Shown: positions 26,879 through 35,853 of the stretch, in pieces
Layout of the letters: each line of letters starts with the position of its first letter
Numbering within the stretch: position 1 is the stretch's first letter
Assembly (NCBI RefSeq): GCF_026991475.1
Contig: NZ_JALXBK010000047.1
Span: 97,443-161,442, forward strand
Source of the DNA: Sulfurimonas sp.
GTDB taxonomy: Bacteria > Campylobacterota > Campylobacteria > Campylobacterales > Sulfurimonadaceae
Length of the DNA: 64,000 nt
Direction of reading: 5' to 3'
The notes under the pieces: model-generated
Databases searched by the model: none
The model's input: the letters and a program-made list of their open reading frames with translations, nothing else
What the model was told of the DNA's origin: nothing
Position numbers and translations under genes: made by a program

Positions 26879-28063
26879 TTAGAAATCTATTTGAGTTGTT
26901 AGCATATATGCTGTACTTTTAGGAGTTGCTGTTCCCGCTTTATGTTCATTGTCATTTACTGTAACATTTGCTACCCACTCAACATTACGGTTTTGTTTCC
27001 AAGCTATACCACCAATATAAGTGTTTTTAGCATATTTTTTTGCACCACTTACTACATCTGGTGTCCATTTATCTGCTCTTGCAAATGCTTTGTATTGATG
27101 TTCTTCACCTATACGACCTTCAACGTTGAAAGAGTAACCATCACCAGAACCTTTAGAGACTGCACCTGTAGCAGATGAATTAGTTGATGTATCTGTAGAT
27201 GTAACATATTGACCAGAAATCAAGAATGCAGGCATATTATACACTGTGTGAAAACCATAAAAATCTAAATCATCATATTTATTTGTTACACTGTTTAAAG
27301 AGTGTTTTTGATTTAACTGACCAAAGAATGAGGCATCAAGATAAGTGTTTTTGTCAGGATGACCTTTTGTTCCAAGTAGGTGACCTGTAAATCTCCATTC
27401 TAAACTCATACCATTTGATGTTTGTGCAGAGTGATACCCTTCACCATTAAAAACACCATAATCAGCATCAAAGTATTTTGTTCTTGTTTTTGCCATTACA
27501 CCAAAGTCAGCTGAACTTGAAATATGTGCAGAATTTCCATTTTCAATCAAAATTTCAGAGGTACTTCTGTACAGCCAAGAGTTATGCTCTTCATAATCAT
27601 GCCAAGGACGATGTGCCAAACCAATTTCTAAACTTGTTGCTGTTACAACATCATGTAAATTTAAGTAAGCATATTTTGCACGAACAATCATACTACCATT
27701 TGTATTTGCAGTTGTACTTTTTTCTCTTGTTAAATCCATTGTAATACGATAGTAAGATTTAGGATCATCTAATAAATATGCTTTTAATTGAAAATATCCA
27801 CGACGAACTTCAAAATCTTGAGTATCTTGTGTTGCAGAATTTGCATAATCAGTATATTTATACCCAATAAATGCTTGTCCATCAAATTTCAATTTATCTG
27901 CATGAGAAAAAACTGAAGTAGGAGTTTTAATCAATGTTCTGCCTTCAGCAGCTTGAGTAAATACTTGCCCATTAGCATCTTGATATAATTTTAATGCACC
28001 TGCGTTTGCAGCAACTGAACCTAGAGTTAAAGCAGCTAAAGCTGATAAAACGATTTTTTTCAT
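26879..28063 (-). CDS. Outer-membrane porin under Pho-box control
   Basis: 394-residue outer-membrane protein with a signal peptide (residues 1-21, cleaved after VAANA) and a beta-barrel body that ends in LTTQIDF with a terminal Phe. KFDGQAFIGYKYTDY and FEVRRGYFQLKAYL are like the first strands of Campylobacterota porins. A Pho box with a well-placed -10 precedes it, and the phosphate uptake genes lie divergently on the other side, so phosphate entry across the outer membrane is the likely role. Direct evidence for ion selectivity is lacking. Confidence 0.8.
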   Translation of the reverse strand: MKKIVLSALAALTLGSVAANAGALKLYQDANGQVFTQAAEGRTLIKTPTSVFSHADKLKFDGQAFIGYKYTDYANSATQDTQDFEVRRGYFQLKAYLLDDPKSYYRITMDLTREKSTTANTNGSMIVRAKYAYLNLHDVVTATSLEIGLAHRPWHDYEEHNSWLYRSTSEILIENGNSAHISSSADFGVMAKTRTKYFDADYGVFNGEGYHSAQTSNGMSLEWRFTGHLLGTKGHPDKNTYLDASFFGQLNQKHSLNSVTNKYDDLDFYGFHTVYNMPAFLISGQYVTSTDTSTNSSATGAVSKGSGDGYSFNVEGRIGEEHQYKAFARADKWTPDVVSGAKKYAKNTYIGGIAWKQNRNVEWVANVTVNDNEHKAGTATPKSTAYMLTTQIDF

Positions 28064-28096
28064 TTTTGTAATTTCCTTGTTTGTTTTGATGCTCGA

Positions 28097-28129
28097 AGTC
28101 TATTACAGTTTGGTTACGAAAAGATTACG
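28097..28129 (-). promoter_or_regulatory. Pho box and promoter of the porin gene
   Basis: On the minus strand CGTAATC-TTTT-CGTAACC (28112-28129) forms a 7+4+7 direct repeat, followed after exactly 9 bases by TAGACT (28097-28102). The layout equals those before pstS and pstC. A phosphate-starvation (PhoB-type) regulator is the expected ligand. Confidence 0.7.
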
Positions 28130-28148
28130 AAACAAAATAGACTCTTTT

Positions 28149-28156
28149 AAACGCAG
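28149..28156 (+). repeat. Intergenic AAACGCAG octamer
   Basis: TAAACGCAGC between the divergent Pho-box promoters. It is the clearest copy outside coding sequence among the 42 in the window, and so shows that the repeat is not a codon-usage effect. Confidence 0.9.
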
Positions 28157-28218
28157 CAGGAGTATTCTATATATAATAGAAAATTTAATTTACAAAAATA
28201 GTCCTACGAAGATATATT

Positions 28219-28251
28219 TGTAATCTCTTTGTAACCAAAGTATCTTATACT
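28219..28251 (+). promoter_or_regulatory. Pho box and promoter of pstS
   Basis: TGTAATC-TCTT-TGTAACC (28219-28236), a 7+4+7 direct repeat with an 11-bp period, then 9 bases, then TATACT (28246-28251). There is no conventional -35, as expected for an activator-dependent PhoB-type promoter. Confidence 0.75.
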
Positions 28252-28281
28252 TTCACAACTTAAATTTAAAAGGTGTAATAA

Positions 28282-29286
28282 ATGACAAAAGTACTTAAAC
28301 TTGCTCTTGCAACTTCAGTTTTAGCTGGGGCTCTTTCGGCTAATGATGTAATCAAAGGAAGCGGTGCTTCTTTTCCTTATTCTGTATATCAACAATGGAT
28401 TAAAGCTTACAATAAAGATACTGGTATCAAAATTGACTATATTAGTGAAGGTTCTGGTGCTGGTATTAAACATATCGAAGCGAGACAATCAAACTTCGGT
28501 GGAAGTGATAAACCTCTTACTCCAAGAACACTGAAAAAACATAAGCTTTACCAATTCCCAGCAGTTGTTGGTGCGATTACAATGGCATACAATATTCCAA
28601 ATCATAACGACATCAAATTAAGCCGTGCAGCAATCGCTGAAATCGCACTAGGTCACATTAAATACTGGGATAACAAACTCATTACAATGAGTAACCCTGC
28701 CGCACATTTACCACACAAAAAATTAACATTTGTTCACCGTTCAGATGCAAGTGGAACTACATTTAACTTTACTTACTACCTAGCAAAAAGTAACCTTGAG
28801 TGGAGAAAAGCATTTGGTGCAAAAAAATCTGTAACTTGGCCTGGTGATCATCATGTTGGTGGAAAAGGAAACCCAGGTGTTGGCGCGCTTATCAAACAGA
28901 CTCCATACTCTGTGGGTTATATGGATTACGCTGATGCAAAATCTAACAACATCACAATGGCAACAGTAGAAAATAGAGAGGGGTACTATGTTAAGCCAAC
29001 TCTTAAAGCATTTCAACAAAGTGCTGCAAAAGCTAGTTTTGATCCAAGAAAAGATTTCTATGCTATCATCGCAGACCCTGCAGGTGCAAAATCTTACCCT
29101 ATTGTAGCGGGAACTTTCATTTTACTTCCAAAAGAACATAAAGCAATGGATAAAAAAGTAACAGCATTCTTTGACTGGTCATATAAAAATGGTGCAGATA
29201 TAGCTTCAAGCCTTGGATATGTTCCATTACCAAACACTTTAACAACAAAAATTAAAAAATATTGGGAAGAAAAAGGGATTAAATAA
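28282..29286 (+). CDS. pstS: Periplasmic phosphate-binding protein PstS
   Basis: 334-residue solute-binding protein of the high-affinity phosphate ABC transporter. It has a signal peptide (residues 1-20, cleaved near LSANDV), the IKGSGASFPYSVYQQWI start, the ligand segments SEGSGAGIKHI and FGGSDKPLT, and HRSDASGTTFNFTYYL. It is the first gene of the rightward pst locus, preceded by a Pho box, and is separated from pstC by 158 bases that hold a hairpin and a second Pho box. Confidence 0.95.
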   Translation: MTKVLKLALATSVLAGALSANDVIKGSGASFPYSVYQQWIKAYNKDTGIKIDYISEGSGAGIKHIEARQSNFGGSDKPLTPRTLKKHKLYQFPAVVGAITMAYNIPNHNDIKLSRAAIAEIALGHIKYWDNKLITMSNPAAHLPHKKLTFVHRSDASGTTFNFTYYLAKSNLEWRKAFGAKKSVTWPGDHHVGGKGNPGVGALIKQTPYSVGYMDYADAKSNNITMATVENREGYYVKPTLKAFQQSAAKASFDPRKDFYAIIADPAGAKSYPIVAGTFILLPKEHKAMDKKVTAFFDWSYKNGADIASSLGYVPLPNTLTTKIKKYWEEKGIK

Positions 29287-29290
29287 TCCC
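29275..29290 (+). terminator. Hairpin at the 3' end of pstS
   Basis: GGGATT (29275-29280) and AATCCC (29285-29290) round an AAAT loop; the left arm overlaps the stop codon region of pstS. The following bases are CCTTCTTCTCTC, not a pure T run, so it may only attenuate transcription into pstC or stabilise the pstS message. Confidence 0.4.
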
Positions 29291-29382
29291 CCTTCTTCTC
29301 TCATCTGCCCCCTTTATAAAATAAAATTTCACAATTTCATTTTCTTCCTTATTCTCCCTTTTTTGTAGAGGGGGCACCTCCA

Positions 29383-29415
29383 TGTAATCTCTTTGTAATT
29401 AAATTTTTATATAAT
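29383..29415 (+). promoter_or_regulatory. Second Pho box and promoter, before pstC
   Basis: TGTAATC-TCTT-TGTAATT (29383-29400), then 9 bases, then TATAAT (29410-29415). The first 17 bases are identical to those of the pstS box apart from the last repeat's ending. It gives the permease genes a starvation-induced promoter of their own. Confidence 0.75.
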
Positions 29416-29444
29416 ATCGTTATCAATTTAATGAGGTCTATTTC

Positions 29445-30428
29445 ATGGAAAAAATCTTTCAAAAGTTCGCCTTTTCTAGTGCTACTTTAGTGTTTATCAT
29501 TCTGCTTGGGATTTTTATCACACTTTTTAATGCAGCTAGACCTGCTATTAATGAGTTTGGTTTAAACTTTATAGTTGACCCTGCATGGAATAAAGAGGTT
29601 CCTATTACAACACCTCAAGCCAAAACAGATAAAAGTGTTACACAAAGTGCTGTCTCAAATACAGATGATGAAACAGTTGATGTAAATGACTTTGGTGATG
29701 ATTCTGATGATATGATGATGCAAGATGAAGATGACACGCCTACAAAGACTATTTATGGTGGTTTAGTGCCACTTGTAGGGACTATTTTTTCAACGCTTAT
29801 CGCACTTGCGTTTGCTATGCCAATTGCTATGGGTATTGCAATCTTTTTAGCTGAAATTGCTCCAAAAAAGATTGCAACCTTTGTCGGTGGTGCTATTGAG
29901 CTGCTTGCTGCCATTCCTAGTATTATATTTGGTATGTGGGGGCTTTACTATTTTGCCCCTATTGTAGCCGCTCTCTTTGGAGGTTTTCAAGTCTCACTAC
30001 TCACAGCTGGACTTGTCTTAGGGGTTATGATTCTTCCATTTATGGCAGCCATTACAAGAGACTCTATGAACACCACACCAGATATTTTAAAAGAGTCTGC
30101 CTATGCTCTTGGTGCTACAAAGTTTGAAGTTATTAAAGATGTAATTTTTCCATATTCAAAAGTTGGAATTATTGGCTCTATCATCCTCTCTTTAGGACGC
30201 GCGCTTGGTGAGACAATGGCAGTTGCATTTCTTATTGGTTCTATCTTTGAATTGCCACATAAGATTACAGACCCGACCATCTCGATTCCAGTTGCACTAG
30301 CAAACAACTTTGGTGAGGCAAGCGGGCTTGGTATGAGTTCTCTTTTTTATCTTGCACTTATCCTCTTTGTTATGAGTTTTGCAGTTATCTCTTTTGCAAA
30401 ATTCTATTTTCTAAGAAAGGCTAACTAA
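29445..30428 (+). CDS. pstC: Phosphate ABC transporter permease PstC with an acidic periplasmic insert
   Basis: 327-residue membrane subunit of the phosphate importer, with the permease core EAA-like loop ESAYALGATKFEVIKDVIFP. Between helix 1 (about 11-31) and YGGLVPLVGTIFSTLIA there is normally a short loop; here it spans about residues 51-103 and includes a strongly acidic stretch (74-98, mostly Asp and Glu with a MMM run). This loop should face the periplasm where PstS docks. It precedes pstA, with which it shares one base. Confidence 0.93.
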   Translation: MEKIFQKFAFSSATLVFIILLGIFITLFNAARPAINEFGLNFIVDPAWNKEVPITTPQAKTDKSVTQSAVSNTDDETVDVNDFGDDSDDMMMQDEDDTPTKTIYGGLVPLVGTIFSTLIALAFAMPIAMGIAIFLAEIAPKKIATFVGGAIELLAAIPSIIFGMWGLYYFAPIVAALFGGFQVSLLTAGLVLGVMILPFMAAITRDSMNTTPDILKESAYALGATKFEVIKDVIFPYSKVGIIGSIILSLGRALGETMAVAFLIGSIFELPHKITDPTISIPVALANNFGEASGLGMSSLFYLALILFVMSFAVISFAKFYFLRKAN

Positions 30429-31234
30429 TGAGAAGATTGCTTATAAATAAAATCATTTTAACACTATCTACAATCTCTGCTCTTATAGGTCTTGCATTTT
30501 TAGCGTGGATTTTAGTAACGCTTTTTGTAAAAGGTCTAAGCTCTTTTCACTTTTCACTTTTTGTAAATGACCTTATAGATAATGGTCTTCGTAACCTCAT
30601 CATAGGACAGTTTATCTTGGCAGGGATGGCGAGTGTTATTGGTATTCCTCTTGGAATGGTCGCTGGTATTTACATTAGAGAGTATGGACAAGGGCGCTAT
30701 GCAAATCTTATTAGAAATCTAAGTGATATTATGATGAGTGCGCCTTCTATCGTCATCGGTGCATTTGTTTATGCCATCATTGTTGTTCCAACAGGACATA
30801 CCAGTGGTTTTGCAGGTTCTATTGCTCTTGCAATTATGATGATTCCTATCGTTATTAGCACAACAGACTCTATGCTTTCGCTTGTTCCAAAAGAGTTGCG
30901 AGAAGCGGGAATTGCACTTGGTGCTAGCAAATACAAAGTTATCTTTGATATTGTTATAAAATCTGCAAAAGTAGGAATTATGACAGGAATCTTACTTGCG
31001 TTTGCAAGAATTGTAGGAGAGACTGCACCGCTTCTTTTTACCTCACAAACAAGTAACTACTTCACACTTGATTTAACACATGCATTTCCATCTCTTAGTG
31101 TAAGTATTTATGATCTTGCAAGTGACGTGCAGACAAGTAGTAGAGATTTGGCTTGGGCAGCATCGTTCATACTTACAGTTATGGTGCTTGTTATCAACCT
31201 TACGGGTAAATTTATCACAAGAAATAAAAAATAA
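30428..31234 (+). CDS. pstA: Phosphate ABC transporter permease PstA
   Basis: 268-residue permease with about six membrane helices and the cytoplasmic coupling loop [20 protein letters not shown]. It forms the channel with PstC. Other typical stretches are [16 protein letters not shown] and [15 protein letters not shown]. The ATG overlaps the pstC stop by one base (TAATG). Confidence 0.95.
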   Translation: MRRLLINKIILTLSTISALIGLAFLAWILVTLFVKGLSSFHFSLFVNDLIDNGLRNLIIGQFILAGMASVIGIPLGMVAGIYIREYGQGRYANLIRNLSDIMMSAPSIVIGAFVYAIIVVPTGHTSGFAGSIALAIMMIPIVISTTDSMLSLVPKELREAGIALGASKYKVIFDIVIKSAKVGIMTGILLAFARIVGETAPLLFTSQTSNYFTLDLTHAFPSLSVSIYDLASDVQTSSRDLAWAASFILTVMVLVINLTGKFITRNKK

Positions 31235-31247
31235 GGAAAGAATTACT

Positions 31248-32030
31248 ATGCCAGTTATGAATATTAAAAAATTCTCTTTTACATATCCAGGGGTGAGTGA
31301 CCCTTCACTAAAAAATATTACACTGCCTATTAAGAAAAACAAGATAACTGCACTTATAGGTCCTAGTGGTTGTGGTAAATCAACCCTTCTGCGTTCAATG
31401 AACAGAATCCATGACCTCTACCCTGGAAATAAATATGAGGGAAAAATAGATCTTCTTGATTTTGAGAGTGGAAAGTATAAAAATATTTTAGATATTAAAA
31501 AAGAGAATGAGTTTATAAAACTACGCCAACAGGTGGGAATGATTTTTCAAAAACCTACACCATTTCCTATGAGCATATTTGATAATGTTGCTTATGGATT
31601 AAAAATCGATGGTATTAAAAACAAAAGTGAACTCTCTGACCGTGTAGAAGCAGCCCTTAAAGGTTCTGCTCTTTGGAGTGAAGTGAGTGATAGACTAGGA
31701 AAATCAGCTATGGGACTCTCAGGTGGACAGCAACAGCGCCTTTGTATTGCCCGTGCAGTTGCAGTGAAACCTGAAGTTCTACTCTTTGATGAGCCAACTT
31801 CAGCACTTGATCCTATCTCAACTGCGGCCATTGAAGAACTCATCGTTGAACTTAGAAACGATATAAGTATTGCTATTGTTACGCATAATATGCAGCAGGC
31901 TTCAAGAATAAGTGACTACACTGCGTTTATGTATTTAGGTGATTTAGTTGAGTATGATAAGACAGAAAATATCTTCTTAAATCCAAAAGAGAAACGAACA
32001 GAAGATTATATTACTGGCCGTTTTGGTTAA
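31248..32030 (+). CDS. pstB: Phosphate ABC transporter ATP-binding protein PstB
   Basis: 260-residue ATPase of the phosphate importer. Walker A is GPSGCGKS, the signature is LSGGQQQRL, Walker B is [12 protein letters not shown], and the Q-loop reads [18 protein letters not shown], diagnostic for PstB. The frame is open further upstream, but the ATG at 31248 is preceded by AAGGAAAG and begins just after pstA ends, so I take it as the start. Confidence 0.95.
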   Translation: MPVMNIKKFSFTYPGVSDPSLKNITLPIKKNKITALIGPSGCGKSTLLRSMNRIHDLYPGNKYEGKIDLLDFESGKYKNILDIKKENEFIKLRQQVGMIFQKPTPFPMSIFDNVAYGLKIDGIKNKSELSDRVEAALKGSALWSEVSDRLGKSAMGLSGGQQQRLCIARAVAVKPEVLLFDEPTSALDPISTAAIEELIVELRNDISIAIVTHNMQQASRISDYTAFMYLGDLVEYDKTENIFLNPKEKRTEDYITGRFG

Positions 32031-32062
32031 AAATAGATAAAATAAGATAAAAGGGAATATAT

Positions 32063-32725
32063 ATGCTACCAACATTTAAAACAAACCTAGATGAAGTAAA
32101 AAGTAAAATCACATCTATAGGAGAAGATTTAGTAAAGGCAAATGAGCTTATACTTGAAGCTTTGAAAGATTGTAATCAAGAGCTTTTTAATGAAGCAAGA
32201 AACTCCATTAAAAATATTACTTCAAGAACAGATGAAATAGACAATGCCATCATCAAGATTCTTGCACTCTATACTCCAGAAGCAAAAGATCTTAGACGGG
32301 TTGTTGCCTACTTTAAAATTACAAATGAAGTGGCACGAGCATGTTCAAATACAAGAAGTTTCATACGTGGGTTTACTGCTGTTTGTAATGACCTTGAAAT
32401 CAAAACAATCAACGAATACACTCTGCCTATGCAAGCTTCAACAGTAAAAGCTATTAAAACGAGTATTATGATGATTAACATTGATGATACAGATGAATTG
32501 CAAGAGATGTATGAAGAGGTGCTTATTGAAGAGAATAAAGCTGATGATTTATATGAAATGATAGAGAGAAATCTCGTTTCAGAAGCAGAAAATTCCGCAC
32601 AAAGTTTTGAAAAGTTTCATAAAATGCTTAAAGCTTTAAGAAAGAGTGAAAAGATTGCAGGTCGCGCAATTAGTGTTGCAAATCTACTTGTTTACATTAA
32701 ACTCGGCGGAACAATACACAACTAA
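32063..32725 (+). CDS. phoU: Phosphate signalling protein PhoU
   Basis: 220-residue, all-helical PhoU protein that links the Pst transporter to the PhoR kinase and dampens Pho signalling when phosphate is plentiful. The two repeats carry the metal-binding-type pattern (RNSIKNITSRTDEIDNAI and YEEVLIEENKADDLYEMI). It lies between pstB and the PhoR-like kinase, which fits that link. Confidence 0.88.
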   Translation: MLPTFKTNLDEVKSKITSIGEDLVKANELILEALKDCNQELFNEARNSIKNITSRTDEIDNAIIKILALYTPEAKDLRRVVAYFKITNEVARACSNTRSFIRGFTAVCNDLEIKTINEYTLPMQASTVKAIKTSIMMINIDDTDELQEMYEEVLIEENKADDLYEMIERNLVSEAENSAQSFEKFHKMLKALRKSEKIAGRAISVANLLVYIKLGGTIHN

Positions 32726-32742
32726 AAATATAAAGGCAAAAA

Positions 32743-34122
32743 GTGTTAAAATTTCACCAAATAATCTTACGAAAATTCTTAATACTTTTTGCATCTCTCT
32801 TTTTACTTGTAGGAGCAATCGTTCACTACTGGACTTATGAATACTACATAGAATCATCCAAACAGTCGCTTATACAAGACCTTGACCTTATCTCTTATAC
32901 CATTAATTCCAAAAGTGATTTAGATGCACTTGCAAAAAAAATCAAAAAAAATCTACAGCTGCGTTTAACAATCATAAGTAAAAATGGACTTGTCCTTGCA
33001 GAAGCTTACAAGGACAAAACAACTATGGATAACCATAGATATAGACTAGAGATTATGCAAGCAGATAAGAAAGATTTTGGCATTATAATCCGTCACTCAC
33101 ATACTCTAAACAAAGATATGCTCTATGTAGCAAAAAAAATAAAAATAAAAAATAAAATTCTTTATATTAGACTAGCAAAAGAGCTTAAAGGAATTTATCA
33201 TGAATTTCTTAATCTCGGTATTAAAATCTCTGCTGTTTTAATTCTCTTTTTTATTGTCTTATTTATTATAAGTTATAAAATAAATTCACAAATCCAGTAT
33301 GAAACAGATAAAATTGTTAAGTTTTTAAAAGCATTGACAAAAAAAGACAAACCAAGACATATCTCTTCAAATTACTCTCAAGAGTTTGCACTCATCACAA
33401 GCCTTCTTACAAAAGTCTCAAAAATTTTGGCAAAAAAAGATAAACAACAAGAGAAATATACTCGTAAACTACAAAATTCCAACAAGCAAAAAGATGACAT
33501 TATTTCTGCCATCTCGCATGAGTTCAAAAATCCTATTGCCGTTGTAAATGGCTACTCACAAACACTGCTTGAAGATCAAAATATCAATGCTAATATACGA
33601 AAAAAGTTTCTAACAAAAATTTACAACAATGGAACAAAACTTAGTGAACTCATTGATACACTCAGACTCTCTATGAAGCTTGACGGAGATACACAATCCA
33701 TACAAACACATAAAACAAATCTCTATGAATTAGCGTATGAAACCGTTCAAACACTGCAGCTAACATATCCACGCAAACATATCATCATACAAGGTGATAA
33801 AAGCGTTTTTATAGATGTGGATAAAACACTCTTTGGAGTTGTAATCAGTAACCTAATAGAAAATGCCCTTAAATATTCAGAAGATGAAGTGATAGTCAAA
33901 ATTTCTCAAAAAACTCTTGAAGTTATTGACACGGGAATAGGTATTAACGAAAAAGATTTGGACAACATTACACAAAAATTTTACAGGGTACATCAAAATT
34001 CTTGGAATAACTCACTAGGGCTTGGACTCTTTTTAGTCAATAAAATCATTGCCCTACATCACTTCACACTTAAAATAAGTTCCAAAGTGAATAAAGGTTC
34101 AACATTTTCTATTGTGTTTTAA
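32743..34122 (+). CDS. phoR: PhoR-like sensor histidine kinase
   Basis: 459-residue kinase with helices at about 10-28 and 158-178 and a periplasmic segment of about 125 residues. The phosphoacceptor is His259 (ISAISHEFKNPIAVV), the N box is NLIENALKYSED, and DTGIGINEKDL and GLGLFLVNKI complete the ATP site. The start is GTG with AAAGG upstream, 17 bases after phoU. Position makes it the kinase for the Pho boxes in this window, but no response regulator lies next to it, so the PhoB partner must be elsewhere. The gene symbol rests mainly on this context. Confidence 0.8.
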   Translation: MLKFHQIILRKFLILFASLFLLVGAIVHYWTYEYYIESSKQSLIQDLDLISYTINSKSDLDALAKKIKKNLQLRLTIISKNGLVLAEAYKDKTTMDNHRYRLEIMQADKKDFGIIIRHSHTLNKDMLYVAKKIKIKNKILYIRLAKELKGIYHEFLNLGIKISAVLILFFIVLFIISYKINSQIQYETDKIVKFLKALTKKDKPRHISSNYSQEFALITSLLTKVSKILAKKDKQQEKYTRKLQNSNKQKDDIISAISHEFKNPIAVVNGYSQTLLEDQNINANIRKKFLTKIYNNGTKLSELIDTLRLSMKLDGDTQSIQTHKTNLYELAYETVQTLQLTYPRKHIIIQGDKSVFIDVDKTLFGVVISNLIENALKYSEDEVIVKISQKTLEVIDTGIGINEKDLDNITQKFYRVHQNSWNNSLGLGLFLVNKIIALHHFTLKISSKVNKGSTFSIVF

Positions 34123-34250
34123 AGAACAACTCACTCATTTGTAATGATTTGAAACACATTTACTTTCTGTCTCTTTTTTAATCAAAATTACATCAAAGAT
34201 TACAAATTATTGAGATATACTACAAAAAGATAAAAATCAGGAGAAAATTA

Positions 34251-35681
34251 ATGGGAAAATTCGTTAATAATATAGAAGAGTTCTTTACATTTTGTAATGA
34301 AAATGATGTTCAATTTGTAGATTTAAGATTTAGTGATATTAAAGGTGCTTGGCACCATCTTAGTTACCGTTATAGTGCGGTAAATGCAGAAAATTTAGAA
34401 AATGGTTTCCCATTTGACGGTTCTTCAATCGAAAACTGGCAACCAATTAATGAATCTGATATGCTTTTAAAAGCAGATGCTACAACTGCATTTTTAGATC
34501 CTTTTACTGCTGATCCAACTGTAATTCTATTTTGTGATGTATATGACATTTACAAAAATGAACTTTATGAAAGATGTCCTCGTTCAATAGCTAAAAAAGC
34601 ACTTCAATATGCAACTGATCATGGTATTGCAGATGCTGCATACTTTGGACCTGAAAATGAATTTTTCATTTTTGATGATGTAAAATTTGTTGACAATATG
34701 AATGAAATGGGCTTTAAAGTAGATACTGAAGAGGGTGAATGGAACTCAAACACAGACTACGAAGGTATGTACAATACAGGTCACAGACCAGGAACTAAAG
34801 GTGGTTACTTCCCAGTTGCACCAACAGATTCTATGGTAGATATGCGTGCCGAAATGATGCAAGTTTTAGAGCAAGTTGGTCTTGAAGTTATTCTTGGTCA
34901 CCACGAAGTTGCTCAAGGTCAAGGTGAGATTGGAATCGTTTTTGGTGACATCATTGAAGCTGGTGATAATGTTCAAAAATACAAATATGTTTGTAAAATG
35001 ATTGCACACTTAAATGGTAAAACATGTACATTTATGCCAAAACCACTTTATGGTGACAATGGTAACGGTATGCACGTACATCAATCACTCTGGAAAGATG
35101 GTAAAAACCTTTTCTACAAAGAAGGAAACTATGGTAACCTTTCAGAATTAGCTGTTAACTATGCTGCAGGTATCTTTAAACACTCTGCTGCTGTTGCATC
35201 TTTTACTAATCCAACAACAAACTCATACAAAAGACTTCTTCCAGGTTTTGAAGCGCCAAGTATCTTAACTTACTCTGCTAAAAACCGTTCAGCTGCTTGT
35301 CGTGTTCCTTATGGAGCTGGTGAAAAAGCTACTCGTATTGAGATGAGATTCCCAGATAGCACTGCTTGTCCTTATCTTGCATTTGCTGCTATGATGATGG
35401 CTGGTCTTGATGGTATTTCTAACAAAGATGTTCCTGTGGGTCCACTTGATGAAGATCTTTTTGAGCTTTCTCAAGCAGAAATTGCAGAAAGAGGAATTCC
35501 TCAAATGCCACATACACTTCGTGAAGCATTAGAAGGTCTTGCACAAGATTACAAATTCTTAGAGCCTGTATTTTCTGAAGAGTTTATTAAGACATATTTA
35601 GACTATAGATTTGATCGTGATGTTATTCCTGATGAAGGTCGTCCAACTGCTTACGAGTTTAAAACTACTTACCAGTGCTAG
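34251..35681 (+). CDS. glnA: Glutamine synthetase type I
   Basis: 476-residue enzyme that makes glutamine from glutamate and ammonium with ATP. It shows the beta-grasp start, [11 protein letters not shown], the metal ligands in [12 protein letters not shown] and [10 protein letters not shown], the [12 protein letters not shown] box and the [13 protein letters not shown] segment. The position of the adenylylated tyrosine of enteric enzymes (DLYDLPP) reads DLFELSQ with Phe404, so control by adenylylation is not possible at that site. The gene stands alone with a hairpin after it and an AT-rich upstream region that includes TATACT at 34216-34221. Confidence 0.95.
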   Translation: MGKFVNNIEEFFTFCNENDVQFVDLRFSDIKGAWHHLSYRYSAVNAENLENGFPFDGSSIENWQPINESDMLLKADATTAFLDPFTADPTVILFCDVYDIYKNELYERCPRSIAKKALQYATDHGIADAAYFGPENEFFIFDDVKFVDNMNEMGFKVDTEEGEWNSNTDYEGMYNTGHRPGTKGGYFPVAPTDSMVDMRAEMMQVLEQVGLEVILGHHEVAQGQGEIGIVFGDIIEAGDNVQKYKYVCKMIAHLNGKTCTFMPKPLYGDNGNGMHVHQSLWKDGKNLFYKEGNYGNLSELAVNYAAGIFKHSAAVASFTNPTTNSYKRLLPGFEAPSILTYSAKNRSAACRVPYGAGEKATRIEMRFPDSTACPYLAFAAMMMAGLDGISNKDVPVGPLDEDLFELSQAEIAERGIPQMPHTLREALEGLAQDYKFLEPVFSEEFIKTYLDYRFDRDVIPDEGRPTAYEFKTTYQC

Positions 35682-35700
35682 GCTATTAGCCTTCACTTTT

Positions 35701-35716
35701 TCCCACTTTTGTGGGA
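35701..35716 (+). terminator. Candidate terminator after glnA
   Basis: TCCCAC (35701-35706), TTTT loop, GTGGGA (35711-35716), extended by flanking TT and AA pairs. A second small hairpin GGCTATTAGCC lies at 35683-35693. The trailing sequence AATAAATCTTACATTTTATC is T-rich but not a clean run. Confidence 0.5.
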
Positions 35717-35787
35717 ATAAATCTTACATTTTATCTTCAAAATATTTCAATCTCAACTACCAAACTTTTTTATAATACAAAATTTGA

Positions 35788-35793
35788 TATAAT
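35788..35793 (+). promoter_or_regulatory. Probable -10 element of leuA
   Basis: TATAAT at 35788-35793 in GATATAATTCGCAAA, closely like the purF promoter context GTATAATTGCGAACA. Another TATAAT occurs at 35771-35776. I see no leader peptide with leucine codons. Confidence 0.45.
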
Positions 35794-35853
35794 TCGCAAA
35801 TTAATAACGAATGTAAGAGTCTGTTATTAAAATTTCAAGCAAAAGGATTCAAA

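Noticed and set aside
34137-34205. Pho-box-like words (TGTAATGATTTG, and TTTGTAATCTTTGATG on the minus strand) before glnA
   Set aside because: The repeats are imperfect, the period is 12 instead of 11 bases, and the spacing to the -10 does not match the three good boxes. I do not claim Pho control of glnA.
35682-35853. Possible leucine attenuator before leuA
   Set aside because: No short frame with clustered leucine codons and no alternative terminator/antiterminator pairing could be seen; the hairpins fit a glnA terminator better.
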